Source: a virus
DNA: 23,571 bases
IMG/VR virus record: IMGVR_UViG_3300030333_003529
Span: 1 to 23,571 of that record
Strand: one strand, 5' to 3'
The translations under genes and the position numbers were made by a program. Position 1 is the stretch's first letter, and each line of letters starts with the position of its first letter. Of this stretch, positions 7,769 through 14,027 are shown piece after piece. The notes beneath the pieces are model-generated. The model was not told where the DNA came from. It saw only the letters and a list, made by a program, of their open reading frames with translations, and did no database searches.

Positions 7769-8653
7769 TCAAATGATAAAGCTGTTAATAGCAGATCCTA
7801 GTATATCCCATAAGGTAATTGGATTGCCAGATTCGTTAGTAGCAGCATCCCAATAGTTATCAGCAGGTATACGAATTTTATTTCTTATACCATAATCATC
7901 AAAAGCTTCTTCTGGATAGAATCTATATCTTTCATAATAGAACCCTACTGTTAGATTCATAATAGTCGCAGCAGAGTTATTTAACTGGACTGTACCTATA
8001 TTATAAGGAAAACAATTCTGTAACTCCCAACATGCAGTAACTTTATAATATCTTGCAAGAGACCAACTAATTCCTGGATTCTCAGCAATTGCCCTACGCA
8101 TATCAGCTGTTATTGGTGCTTGATCTCCACCACCTCTTTCCCATTTATAAATTCTGATGACAGGAGAAACCATATCATCATAAAAACCTGTATATTGATT
8201 AGAATCACTAGCCATTACTTGTGTCCACCTCTCAAAGAAAGTTCTCGTATATTGAGAGCGTGGCATTATAAAATTAACATTAAACTGACTAAATGCAGTA
8301 CCAGTAGGATATCTCCAAGGAGATCCAACATTTACTTGTGTACCAGTTGTAATTTGCTTACTTGGAAGACTAAGGTTTAATGCATAATAATCCATCAATA
8401 AACCTAAATCACCTGTCTCAGAAGCAAACCTATCACTACCGAAATACTGTCGCATACATCTAGGTGTTGCGAAATTGATTGAAAAAAGATTGGTAAAACT
8501 AGGAGAATTATCATCCTTTTTCATCGTATTGCTGATAAATCCTTGCAGAGAAGGATATCGAGCAGTATCTTTACGTGGAATTCCTATACCGTTTGTTGTA
8601 CCAGATCCAGAGTTAGTTGTCAGCAGAGCGTTTATTGCAGAAAAAAATGCCAT
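7769..8653 (-). CDS. 54: Baseplate tail-tube initiator, T4 gp54-like
   Basis: A 294-residue protein that probably caps the baseplate hub and starts tail tube polymerisation, like T4 gp54 (320 residues). The central region (about 90-220) has the beta-rich tube-fold character of this group, with Leu-Pro-Ser-Lys-Gln-Ile-Thr-Thr-Gly and Gly-Ser-Pro-Trp-Arg-Tyr-Pro segments, and it ends in a Phe-Tyr-Tyr-Glu-Arg-Tyr-Arg-Phe motif near residue 240. It follows gp4 with one intergenic base (TAAAATG junction), so it is probably co-transcribed and coupled. The divergent gp48 gene nearby is its structural partner in T4. No signal peptide or membrane segment is present. Confidence 0.75.
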   Translation of the reverse strand: MAFFSAINALLTTNSGSGTTNGIGIPRKDTARYPSLQGFISNTMKKDDNSPSFTNLFSINFATPRCMRQYFGSDRFASETGDLGLLMDYYALNLSLPSKQITTGTQVNVGSPWRYPTGTAFSQFNVNFIMPRSQYTRTFFERWTQVMASDSNQYTGFYDDMVSPVIRIYKWERGGGDQAPITADMRRAIAENPGISWSLARYYKVTACWELQNCFPYNIGTVQLNNSAATIMNLTVGFYYERYRFYPEEAFDDYGIRNKIRIPADNYWDAATNESGNPITLWDILGSAINSFII

Positions 8654-8654
8654 T

Positions 8655-9077
8655 TTATACTTTAAGTTCTTTTTCGGTGATTAACATAAATTCCCAACCA
8701 TAATCTTTACAAAATTCACTTGCAGCCTTCCATTTAGCCTTATTAACACTCCATGTAACAACTTCAGTAATATACCGTTTAGTTACTTTCTTTTGTGTTT
8801 TAGGTTCTTTAGTTTGTCTGAAAGGTTTCACCTCTACCATATATTTCTTATTATTCACCTTCACATAAAAATCTGGAAAATAACGATGACGTTTACCATC
8901 AACAGGAGATATATAAGGTATAGCAATCTCTTCACTACCCCATTCTTGTACAGAAGGAGTTTGATCACACCAAAGCATGAACTTATATTCCCAAGATGAT
9001 CTATAACAGATGTTACGGGGATCACCTTTATACTTCTTTGGAAGTCGAGGTTTATATTTTCCCTGCTTATAACGCAT
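8655..9077 (-). CDS. 4: Head completion protein, T4 gp4-like, with nuclease motif
   Basis: A 140-residue homologue of T4 gp4 (about 150 residues), which acts late in head maturation so that tails can join filled heads. The sequence shows a TnsA/PD-(D/E)XK-type endonuclease core: Glu30 in Ser-Ser-Trp-Glu, Asp69 in Phe-Pro-Asp-Phe-Tyr, and Glu82-Val-Lys84, preceded by a very basic N-terminus (Lys/Arg-rich to residue 21) suited to DNA contact. It is the first gene of the leftward late block and starts 37 bases from the divergent gp48; an ACTAAATA octamer (9099-9106) sits 22 bases before its ATG. That the nuclease acts on packaged DNA ends is inference from the motif. Confidence 0.8.
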   Translation of the reverse strand: MRYKQGKYKPRLPKKYKGDPRNICYRSSWEYKFMLWCDQTPSVQEWGSEEIAIPYISPVDGKRHRYFPDFYVKVNNKKYMVEVKPFRQTKEPKTQKKVTKRYITEVVTWSVNKAKWKAASEFCKDYGWEFMLITEKELKV

Positions 9078-9082
9078 AAATA
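9075..9082 (+). promoter_or_regulatory. Late promoter octamer CATAAATA for gp48/gp53
   Basis: Plus-strand CATAAATA, seven of eight matching TATAAATA, ends 32 bases upstream of the gp48 ATG. It overlaps the gp4 start codon and lies back to back with the minus-strand octamer at 9099-9106, making a compact divergent late promoter pair. Confidence 0.55.
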
Positions 9083-9098
9083 TAAAGAGGTCACATAG

Positions 9099-9106
9099 TA
9101 TTTAGT
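9099..9106 (-). promoter_or_regulatory. Late-type promoter octamer ACTAAATA for gp4
   Basis: Minus-strand ACTAAATA ends 22 bases before the gp4 ATG. It is the same octamer as the one upstream of the 941-residue tail gene and is paired with CATAAATA on the other strand. Confidence 0.5.
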
Positions 9107-9114
9107 CATTAAGG

Positions 9115-10155
9115 ATGACGATTTTCAGATATCCATATAAGAGTCCAGTTCCTGGTAACGGTAGTGTTGCTAGTGGACCTACTGAAGCGATAGATTACAT
9201 ATGCATAAAAAGAAATAGAAGAGTATATAAGGATGGTGACAAGTCATATTATTCAAATAGAAATTTAGGTAATGATACATTAGCCAAAACCAACGATCCT
9301 GATACAGTATATCTTGCTATGCCACCTAATTTGGCAACAGCATATCAAGCAGGATATCAAAAAGTTGATGTAGGTATTCTTGGTATGGGTGCTTTACAAA
9401 TGTTTGCTGAAAATGATGCAACCAAACAAGCTGAAGCATTACAGGCAGCAAGTAGAGGTATTTTAACTGAATTTACATCATCTGGTGTTGCTAATGTTAT
9501 TAATGGTGCTAGTGGTCTGTTAGGACTTGCAGGTCAATTAAGTCCTAACGTTATACAAGCTATGACAGAAGGAAGAGTATTTAATCCATTTAGTGAACAA
9601 ATATTCAATTCTATGGGTTTTAGAACTCATAGTTTTAATTTTAAATTAGTAGCAAGAAGTGCAAGAGAAGCACAAGAAATTAAAAGTATAATTAAGTACC
9701 TAAAAGTAGGTATGGCACCAAAAGTAATTAAAGGTGATTTTATGAAAGCTGTTAAAGGTGGTAAGAATCTTAAAGGATGGAAAGAAGGATTAGGACAGAA
9801 ATTAGATGAAAATATTAAAGAAAGTAAATCCTTTGATGATCTTGTGTACAGTTCTAGAGGAGAAGATAGACGATTCTTCCAAACTCCTGATCATTATGAT
9901 CTAAAATTTGTAAGAGCAGAAGACGGTAGACTGGTATGGCAAGGAAATAGTTCTGATGCTCCAACCCAAACTATGCACTTTAAAATACATCCATCATACT
10001 GTACAGGAGTTTCTGTAAATTATACTCCAGATGGTCAATATACGTCATTTAAACAATTTGATGGATCTATGATACAAGTTCCAGCAGTAAATCTAGCAGT
10101 ATCTTTTGTAGAAACTAGATTAATCGATCAAGCAGACATGGATGCGGGGTTCTAA
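9115..10155 (+). CDS. 48: Baseplate tail-tube cap, T4 gp48-like
   Basis: A 346-residue protein (T4 gp48 is 364) that with gp54 forms the platform on which the tail tube grows. The N-terminus Thr-Ile-Phe-Arg-Tyr-Pro-Tyr and a middle region rich in short Ala/Gly helices (about 85-170) followed by a beta-rich C-terminal half with Met-Gly-Phe-Arg-Thr-His-Ser-Phe-Asn-Phe-Lys and Gln-Thr-Met-His-Phe-Lys-Ile-His-Pro are typical of the cyanophage proteins annotated gp48. The ATG follows AAGG directly, so the ribosome site is poor and start choice rests on the conserved N-terminus. It is one of only two plus-strand genes and shares TAATG with gp53. Confidence 0.75.
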   Translation: MTIFRYPYKSPVPGNGSVASGPTEAIDYICIKRNRRVYKDGDKSYYSNRNLGNDTLAKTNDPDTVYLAMPPNLATAYQAGYQKVDVGILGMGALQMFAENDATKQAEALQAASRGILTEFTSSGVANVINGASGLLGLAGQLSPNVIQAMTEGRVFNPFSEQIFNSMGFRTHSFNFKLVARSAREAQEIKSIIKYLKVGMAPKVIKGDFMKAVKGGKNLKGWKEGLGQKLDENIKESKSFDDLVYSSRGEDRRFFQTPDHYDLKFVRAEDGRLVWQGNSSDAPTQTMHFKIHPSYCTGVSVNYTPDGQYTSFKQFDGSMIQVPAVNLAVSFVETRLIDQADMDAGF

Positions 10156-10898
10156 TGCAGTATTTTTCAAATTTCCCAAATGTTTATATCGGAGAAGGAG
10201 TCGGAGACGAAGAATCCTTTAAATATAGACTAGTCAAAAATATATTCAGAAAAACTAAAGTAAGACCTGATTTAGAGAAATTTATTACTAGTTTTGAAGC
10301 ATATTCCATTAAAGATGGAGAAACACCATCAAATCTAGCATCTGCCCTATATGGCGATATGTTCTTAGATTGGGTTATTTTACTAGTTAACGATATTACC
10401 GATTTTTACGAACAATGGCCAAAACTTGATGATGACTTATATAAGTACTGCACTAATCTTTACGATGATGTTGATGCTATTCATCATTACGAAACAAAGG
10501 AAATTTTGTTTAATGACGTAGTTTGCATGAAAAAAGGTATTGAAGTAAATAAGACTTGGCGTACAGTTACCCCAGATGGAGTAACTAAGTCAGAAACAGA
10601 TTCTATCTATCCTGTAAGTAATTACGAACACGAACAATACTTAAATGAGCAAAAAAGACTAATAAAGTTACCTACCCCAACTGTAGTAAATTTAATAACT
10701 GAAGAATTTGAAAAATTAGTAGCATATGAGCAAAATGCCGAAATGGACGATCTTGGCAATAAAAAAACCCCGATGAGCGTAGCAGCGAGGTTCTTAGATA
10801 TTACTGGATATGTTACTGGAAGTGTTGATCGAAATGTTGATGTTGGTACAGTAACCTCATATGATAACGGTCCTGGCAGTACCACAATTTTAGTATAA
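10155..10898 (+). CDS. 53: Baseplate wedge protein, T4 gp53-like
   Basis: A 247-residue baseplate wedge subunit (T4 gp53 is 196 residues), which joins wedges around the hub. The opening Gln-Tyr-Phe-Ser-Asn-Phe-Pro-Asn-Val-Tyr-Ile, then Tyr-Ser-Ile-Lys-Asp-Gly-Glu-Thr-Pro with Leu-Ala-Ser-Ala-Leu-Tyr-Gly-Asp (a LysM-like stretch near 50-70) and Asp-Trp-Val-Ile-Leu-Leu-Val-Asn-Asp-Ile, are recognisable gp53 features. The ATG overlaps the gp48 stop by one base (TAATG), implying coupling. It converges with the leftward gene ending at 10981. Confidence 0.8.
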   Translation: MQYFSNFPNVYIGEGVGDEESFKYRLVKNIFRKTKVRPDLEKFITSFEAYSIKDGETPSNLASALYGDMFLDWVILLVNDITDFYEQWPKLDDDLYKYCTNLYDDVDAIHHYETKEILFNDVVCMKKGIEVNKTWRTVTPDGVTKSETDSIYPVSNYEHEQYLNEQKRLIKLPTPTVVNLITEEFEKLVAYEQNAEMDDLGNKKTPMSVAARFLDITGYVTGSVDRNVDVGTVTSYDNGPGSTTILV

Positions 10899-10927
10899 AA
10901 ACCCTACAGACGAAAAAAATGTCGGAG

Positions 10928-10961
10928 TTTTTTTTGCGGTTTCCTGGGAATTAAAAGTCGA
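10928..10961 (-). repeat. 3'-end module, copy 1 (shared with the psbA downstream region)
   Basis: Read on the minus strand this carries the motif ACTTTTAATTCCCAG, then a GC-rich spacer and an A8 run, followed leftward by a second GC-rich segment and T7 (10913-10919). The same order occurs after psbA at 23017-23059. Here the inverted repeat around the A8 is degenerate, so terminator strength is uncertain. It lies between convergent gp53 (+) and the small gene ending at 10981 (-) and would serve the latter; a C8 run sits at 10973-10980. Confidence 0.45.
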
Positions 10962-10980
10962 ATTATATATGACCCCCCCC

Positions 10981-11181
10981 TTACTCTTGCATGGGACTAC
11001 CTGTCCTGTACCTTGAGTTAACAAACATACTTTCAATCTCTATTATATAATTAGTGTTGTGCCACCTTGCTTCTTTGATTTCATTCATTGCATGTGATGC
11101 AAGTACTTTTGCATGGCGACGTTTGCCTTCGGCAGAATAGAATTTAATTGGTTGATTTCCGTGTAAATTGTCTCCTGACAT
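10981..11181 (-). CDS. Small hypothetical protein, 66 residues
   Basis: Not recognised. A basic, soluble, mostly helical small protein with the stretch Glu-Gly-Lys-Arg-Arg-His-Ala-Lys-Val-Leu and several Asn and Arg residues; no membrane segment or signal peptide. The ATG lacks a well-placed Shine-Dalgarno (AGGA is about 14 bases away). It is the last gene of the leftward cluster from 12637 and its stop codon abuts a C8 run and the 3'-end module. The open frame and placement in an otherwise gene-packed strand support it being real. Confidence 0.5.
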   Translation of the reverse strand: MSGDNLHGNQPIKFYSAEGKRRHAKVLASHAMNEIKEARWHNTNYIIEIESMFVNSRYRTGSPMQE

Positions 11182-11220
11182 GTGTATTGTGTTGAATCCT
11201 ACACATTATTTTATAACGAA

Positions 11221-11245
11221 ACCCTTATAAAAGGGGGGTTTCTTT
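11221..11245 (-). terminator. Hairpin at the end of the small membrane protein gene
   Basis: Inverted repeat GAAACCC/GGGTTTC (7 pairs; arms near 11218-11224 and 11236-11245, with extra G) surrounds the stop codon of the 61-residue gene. No clean T-run follows on the minus strand, so it may be a weak terminator or an mRNA 3'-stabilising stem. Confidence 0.35.
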
Positions 11246-11410
11246 AGAATATCTTTCGGTTTCCTTAACAAATTCAACCTTAATAGGTTTGTCAAGAAGG
11301 TCTTTAATACTCATGTATGCATAGGCAGTAAAGACTTGTGGTACTATAAAAGCAACCATCGCTACAGTCCAAAAAACATAGTAGTAATTTTCTTTACGTT
11401 GAGTTCTCAT
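11225..11410 (-). CDS. Small membrane protein, 61 residues
   Basis: Function unknown. A short basic N-terminus with Arg-Lys, then one hydrophobic segment (about residues 10-34, Tyr/Val/Phe/Ala-rich) that should span the inner membrane, then a charged C-terminal half. Its ATG overlaps the stop of the 115-residue gene by four bases (ATGA), so it belongs to an operon of membrane proteins. Three consecutive Tyr precede the membrane segment. The stop codon lies inside a GAAACCC/GGGTTTC stem. Confidence 0.65.
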   Translation of the reverse strand: MRTQRKENYYYVFWTVAMVAFIVPQVFTAYAYMSIKDLLDKPIKVEFVKETERYSKETPLL

Positions 11411-11754
11411 CTTCTTACAACAGCAGGTACATCACCATCGTCATCATCATCTGAATCGTTTAATTCAGTAATTCTATTCTCCAAAGATTGTTGAAGAAAA
11501 CTATCAGATTCTTTTACCCTCTTATTAAACTCATCATCAGGTGTAAAATTTACAACTAACAACTCATCACCCTGTTCAACATCTACCATCTCTGGATGAG
11601 GTACTTTTGTTACTTGCCTTGTCTTTATATCCATCCTCACCTCATTACTTCTTGGTTGCATTATCATACTCCACCCCCTTGCCATCGACCTAATAGCCCA
11701 CACTAATAGACCGAACCAAATTATTGTGAAAATCATATCTGTAATGGGGTTCAT
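11407..11754 (-). CDS. Membrane-anchored protein with HPEM motif and acidic tail
   Basis: A 115-residue protein of unknown function. Residues 5-24 form one hydrophobic segment; the rest is predicted cytoplasmic, with Val-Pro-His-Pro-Glu-Met-Val-Asp-Val-Glu at about 51-60, Asp-Glu-Leu-Leu-Val-Val shortly after, and a run of acidic residues near 101-107. The same order (N-terminal membrane segment, HPEM-x-Asp-x-Glu, Asp-Glu-Leu, poly-Asp) occurs in the 79-residue protein at 17655-17894, suggesting shared ancestry. It overlaps both neighbours by four bases (ATGA), so the three genes are translationally coupled. Confidence 0.65.
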   Translation of the reverse strand: MNPITDMIFTIIWFGLLVWAIRSMARGWSMIMQPRSNEVRMDIKTRQVTKVPHPEMVDVEQGDELLVVNFTPDDEFNKRVKESDSFLQQSLENRITELNDSDDDDDGDVPAVVRR

Positions 11755-12077
11755 ATTCGTGGTATATAACCTTTTGCTTGCTTTAATAATGGAAGTACTT
11801 CTGACTCTACCTTCTCTGCTATCTTATCTACTATACTTATATCTATATCCATAAACGGTGGTATGATTCCCAATAATCTTAATGTACCATCAAGAAATAA
11901 AGCAAGACAAACAAACCCAAGTACCATACTAATAATGGTTGCTTTAAAGTTATGTTCTGCCATAGAAGCTTCATCTATCGCACGTGCTTCATCAAGAGCA
12001 GCAGCAATCATAGCATCAACTTCTTTCTTAGTATAAAAATCTCCTATTATTGGGATATCATGTCTGTCTGGGCTCAT
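11751..12077 (-). CDS. Small membrane protein, 108 residues
   Basis: Not recognised. The N-terminal half is charged and helical (Lys-Lys-Glu-Val-Asp-Ala-Met-Ile-Ala-Ala-Ala-Leu), one hydrophobic segment lies near residues 47-70, and the C-terminus is amphipathic (Ile-Val-Asp-Lys-Ile-Ala-Glu-Lys-Val). No catalytic motif is visible. It starts two bases after the stop of the secreted glycine-zipper gene and overlaps the next gene by ATGA, so the four genes 12637-11225 form one operon of envelope-associated proteins. Confidence 0.6.
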   Translation of the reverse strand: MSPDRHDIPIIGDFYTKKEVDAMIAAALDEARAIDEASMAEHNFKATIISMVLGFVCLALFLDGTLRLLGIIPPFMDIDISIVDKIAEKVESEVLPLLKQAKGYIPRI

Positions 12078-12079
12078 AA

Positions 12080-12637
12080 TTACCCCCCATCAATGTCACA
12101 TCCTATGACACTACCTGTAACTACTCCTAAAGGAATTGCCCACCAACGTCCATCACCTCTTGATAATGCAGCACCTGCTCCACCACCTAAGATACCACCA
12201 AGGATTGCTCCTTCCTGACACTCATTCCCATCAGGTGAAGGTGTTCTCTCACGTATTACAGTTGTTCTAGCAGGTCTATTACATGGAACTTCAATAGTAT
12301 CATGCCATGTCTTAACATAACCTGGATTGTTTGCAGTACCAGGAATATATTCTTCTCTGTACTCTTGTCTTGTACAAGTACTAGATGAAGAATAACCTGG
12401 TTGATATTCGTTAGTTGCTAAATGCTTTTGCCACCAGTGATTATTTCTTCTATATCTTTCTTCCTGATGGTATGTTTTAGTGAACCAGTTGTTTCTTCTG
12501 GGGGTATATTCTGGTTCTGGATTCCAGTTATACTGTTGAGCATCTTGATATGCTAGACGATTACTACGATCTCCAATACTCTCTGCCATAACTGGAGAAG
12601 TCAAAAGAGGAAGTAGTAACAAAGGTGCAAGTTTCAT
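12080..12637 (-). CDS. Secreted glycine-zipper protein
   Basis: A 185-residue exported protein. Residues 1-18 are a clear Sec signal peptide (basic start, Leu-rich core, Val-Met-Ala cleavage site). The middle is Arg/Tyr/Asn/Trp-rich and polar, with Cys residues near 87 and 119. Residues about 138-181 form a glycine-zipper-like pair (Gly-Ala-Ile-Leu-Gly-Gly-Ile-Leu-Gly-Gly-Gly-Ala-Gly and Pro-Leu-Gly-Val-Val-Thr-Gly-Ser-Val-Ile-Gly), as in 17-kDa surface antigen-type outer membrane proteins. It probably sits in the periplasm or outer membrane of the infected cell. It leads its operon, behind an extended -10 promoter (12661-12668), with AAAAGGG before the ATG. A role in lysis or envelope change is only inference. 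Confidence 0.7.
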   Translation of the reverse strand: MKLAPLLLLPLLTSPVMAESIGDRSNRLAYQDAQQYNWNPEPEYTPRRNNWFTKTYHQEERYRRNNHWWQKHLATNEYQPGYSSSSTCTRQEYREEYIPGTANNPGYVKTWHDTIEVPCNRPARTTVIRERTPSPDGNECQEGAILGGILGGGAGAALSRGDGRWWAIPLGVVTGSVIGCDIDGG

Positions 12638-12660
12638 AATACCCTTTTGTTTATATGTAT

Positions 12661-12668
12661 ATTATAGC
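12661..12668 (-). promoter_or_regulatory. Extended -10 promoter
   Basis: Minus-strand TGCTATAAT (TG-n-TATAAT; TATAAT at 12661-12666, TG at 12668-12669) about 24 bases before the glycine-zipper gene ATG. The -35 position falls inside the preceding hairpin and is a poor match, which fits extended -10 promoters. Confidence 0.6.
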
Positions 12669-12674
12669 ATAGCA

Positions 12675-12696
12675 AAAGGGGAATAAATCCCCCTTT
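12675..12696 (-). terminator. gp32 terminator hairpin
   Basis: Stem AAAGGGG (12675-12681) with CCCCTTT (12690-12696) and an 8-base loop, 14 bases after the gp32 stop. On the minus strand it is followed by only TTTT, so it may be partly leaky into the next operon. Confidence 0.55.
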
Positions 12697-12710
12697 GTGC
12701 CACTTTATTA

Positions 12711-13628
12711 TCAGTCCTCCTCTGCTAAAGATGCAAAGTATGATAACGTATCTTCTTCTGAATTTGCAGGAGAAGCAGCGACTGCTTTCTCTCTGAACTC
12801 AGAAACTTCCTTACCCCAATTCTGTGGAGTAACTTCTTCCTCACTCTCATCAACAACTCTTGGTGCTGGACGTGATGAAGACTTACCTAGAACAAGATCT
12901 AAACGCTTCTTCAAATCCTCATAGGACTTAAAGTTTTTAGAATCTTCAAACTCAGCAAGTGAATAAGATTGCTTCCAGATATTCTCCAAAGTAGCATCAT
13001 CATAACCACCTAGAGTACCAGGTGCTGCGAACTCTGACTTATCATAGTTCCAATATCCGTCTACCTTTCTAATCTTAACTTTAAAATCTGCACCTTGCCA
13101 TAGATTGAAAGGATCTAATGGTGTCTCGTCTTTAAAAGCAGGTTGCATAGCTTCGACTAGTTTGTCAAAGATTTTCTTACCATACTTGTAAAGGAATACC
13201 TTACCTTCATTCTCTGGATGTGCTGGATCTTGCACAACATATATGTTAGAGTAATAAGAAAGCTTACGCTTCTGTACTCTAGCAGTTGCTTTATCCTGCT
13301 CACGACCACTATTCCATAGTTCTCTGTTCAATTCTCCAACGGGATCGTCCTTACCAATAGTAGTAAGAGAGTTCTCGATGTACCATTGACCGCCAGGTCC
13401 TTTGAAAGAGTGTGACCAGATCTTTGCCCAAGGCATTTCTTCTTGATCTGGGGCAGGAAGGAATCGAATAACTGCGTATCCATTTCCTGTCTTATCTAAC
13501 TCAGGTTTCCAGAGACGCTCATCAGCACCTCCTCCAGTCTGAGGTTGATTTATTTTCTCGATCTCTTGCGTGAGTTTGGCGAAGGTGTTACCTGCTTTAG
13601 CAGCCTTCTTTAATGTTGCAAAAGACAT
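12711..13628 (-). CDS. 32: Single-stranded DNA-binding protein, T4 gp32-like
   Basis: A 305-residue homologue of T4 gp32 (301 residues), which coats ssDNA and organises phage replication and recombination. The basic N-terminal arm (Leu-Lys-Lys-Ala-Ala-Lys), the core motifs Gly-Gln-Trp-Tyr-Ile-Glu-Asn, Tyr-Tyr-Ser-Asn-Ile-Tyr-Val-Val-Gln-Asp-Pro, Glu-Asn-Glu-Gly-Lys-Val-Phe and Phe-Gly-Lys-Lys-Ile-type Tyr-Gly-Lys-Lys-Ile-Phe-Asp-Lys, and an acidic C-terminal tail used for partner binding are all present. There is no cysteine anywhere, so the Cys ligands of the T4 zinc site are lost. It has its own TATAAATA promoter, a leader hairpin and a GGAG ribosome site 9 bases before the ATG; T4 gp32 autoregulates through its leader, and the hairpin here could serve the same purpose. 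Confidence 0.93.
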   Translation of the reverse strand: MSFATLKKAAKAGNTFAKLTQEIEKINQPQTGGGADERLWKPELDKTGNGYAVIRFLPAPDQEEMPWAKIWSHSFKGPGGQWYIENSLTTIGKDDPVGELNRELWNSGREQDKATARVQKRKLSYYSNIYVVQDPAHPENEGKVFLYKYGKKIFDKLVEAMQPAFKDETPLDPFNLWQGADFKVKIRKVDGYWNYDKSEFAAPGTLGGYDDATLENIWKQSYSLAEFEDSKNFKSYEDLKKRLDLVLGKSSSRPAPRVVDESEEEVTPQNWGKEVSEFREKAVAASPANSEEDTLSYFASLAEED

Positions 13629-13658
13629 AATCGTATTCTCCGTATTGAGTGTATGAAT

Positions 13659-13679
13659 TGCTACTGTGTAATCGTAGCA
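13659..13679 (-). promoter_or_regulatory. Hairpin in the gp32 leader
   Basis: Perfect 6-bp stem TGCTAC/GTAGCA with a 9-base loop, 31 bases upstream of the gp32 ATG and just after the late promoter octamer. T4 gp32 mRNA carries a leader structure used for translational autorepression; I see no pseudoknot partner here, so equivalence is inferred from position only. Confidence 0.4.
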
Positions 13680-13682
13680 TAC

Positions 13683-13690
13683 TATTTATA
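13683..13690 (-). promoter_or_regulatory. Late promoter octamer TATAAATA for gp32
   Basis: Exact minus-strand match to the T4 late core, overlapping the stop codon of the upstream DUF1825-like gene and 54 bases before the gp32 ATG, giving a leader of about 40 bases. Confidence 0.6.
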
Positions 13691-14027
13691 AGGAGTCAAG
13701 CTCCTTCTCTGCTGCTTTGTCAAGGGTTACAATCATAGCATTCATGCAGTCTAACAAGGACTGATATCCGAATGCCTGAGACAAAGCATTTACTCTGCTC
13801 TTCATATCTGCTGCTTCAGGATCTTCTGCTGAAGCAAGAGATAGTCTACCATAAAATGTTTTCTGTTTATCAATAAGCATCTTACACTTATCAATATGCT
13901 GTATCTTTTCTTCCTTATTCATCTTAGGAAGCATAGATGTTACTGCTGCAATCTCCTGATATGTTTGAAATATATCATGGAGATTTTGTTGAACTTGATC
14001 CGATTTAAAAAATGTATTCTGGGTCAT
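13686..14027 (-). CDS. DUF1825-like protein
   Basis: A 113-residue, fully helical soluble protein resembling the cyanobacterial DUF1825 family (Phe-Phe-x-Ser-x-x-Val-Gln near the start, Asp-Ile-Phe-Gln-Thr-Tyr-Gln-Glu, Met-Asn-Lys-Glu-Glu-Lys-Ile, then Leu-Ile-Asp-Lys-Gln-Lys-Thr-Phe-Tyr-Gly-Arg-Leu). The biochemical role of the family is unknown. It overlaps gp33 by ATGA and precedes gp32, so it is expressed with replication and late-transcription factors. Its presence points to a cyanobacterial host, since the family is characteristic of cyanobacteria and their phages. Confidence 0.65.
   Translation of the reverse strand: MTQNTFFKSDQVQQNLHDIFQTYQEIAAVTSMLPKMNKEEKIQHIDKCKMLIDKQKTFYGRLSLASAEDPEAADMKSRVNALSQAFGYQSLLDCMNAMIVTLDKAAEKELDSL

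Noticed and set aside
8861-9109. Alternative minus-strand frame overlapping gp4
   Set aside because: gp4 is recognised in the other frame; this one is Ile/Leu-rich shadow sequence without motifs.
10899-10927. Strong plus-strand terminator after gp53
   Set aside because: A T8 run is present but the preceding inverted repeat pairs poorly (at most three consecutive pairs); the element fits the minus-strand module better.
10973-10980. C8 homopolymer as a phase-variation tract
   Set aside because: It is outside any coding frame, directly after a stop codon, so slippage would not switch a protein; it could affect only mRNA ends.
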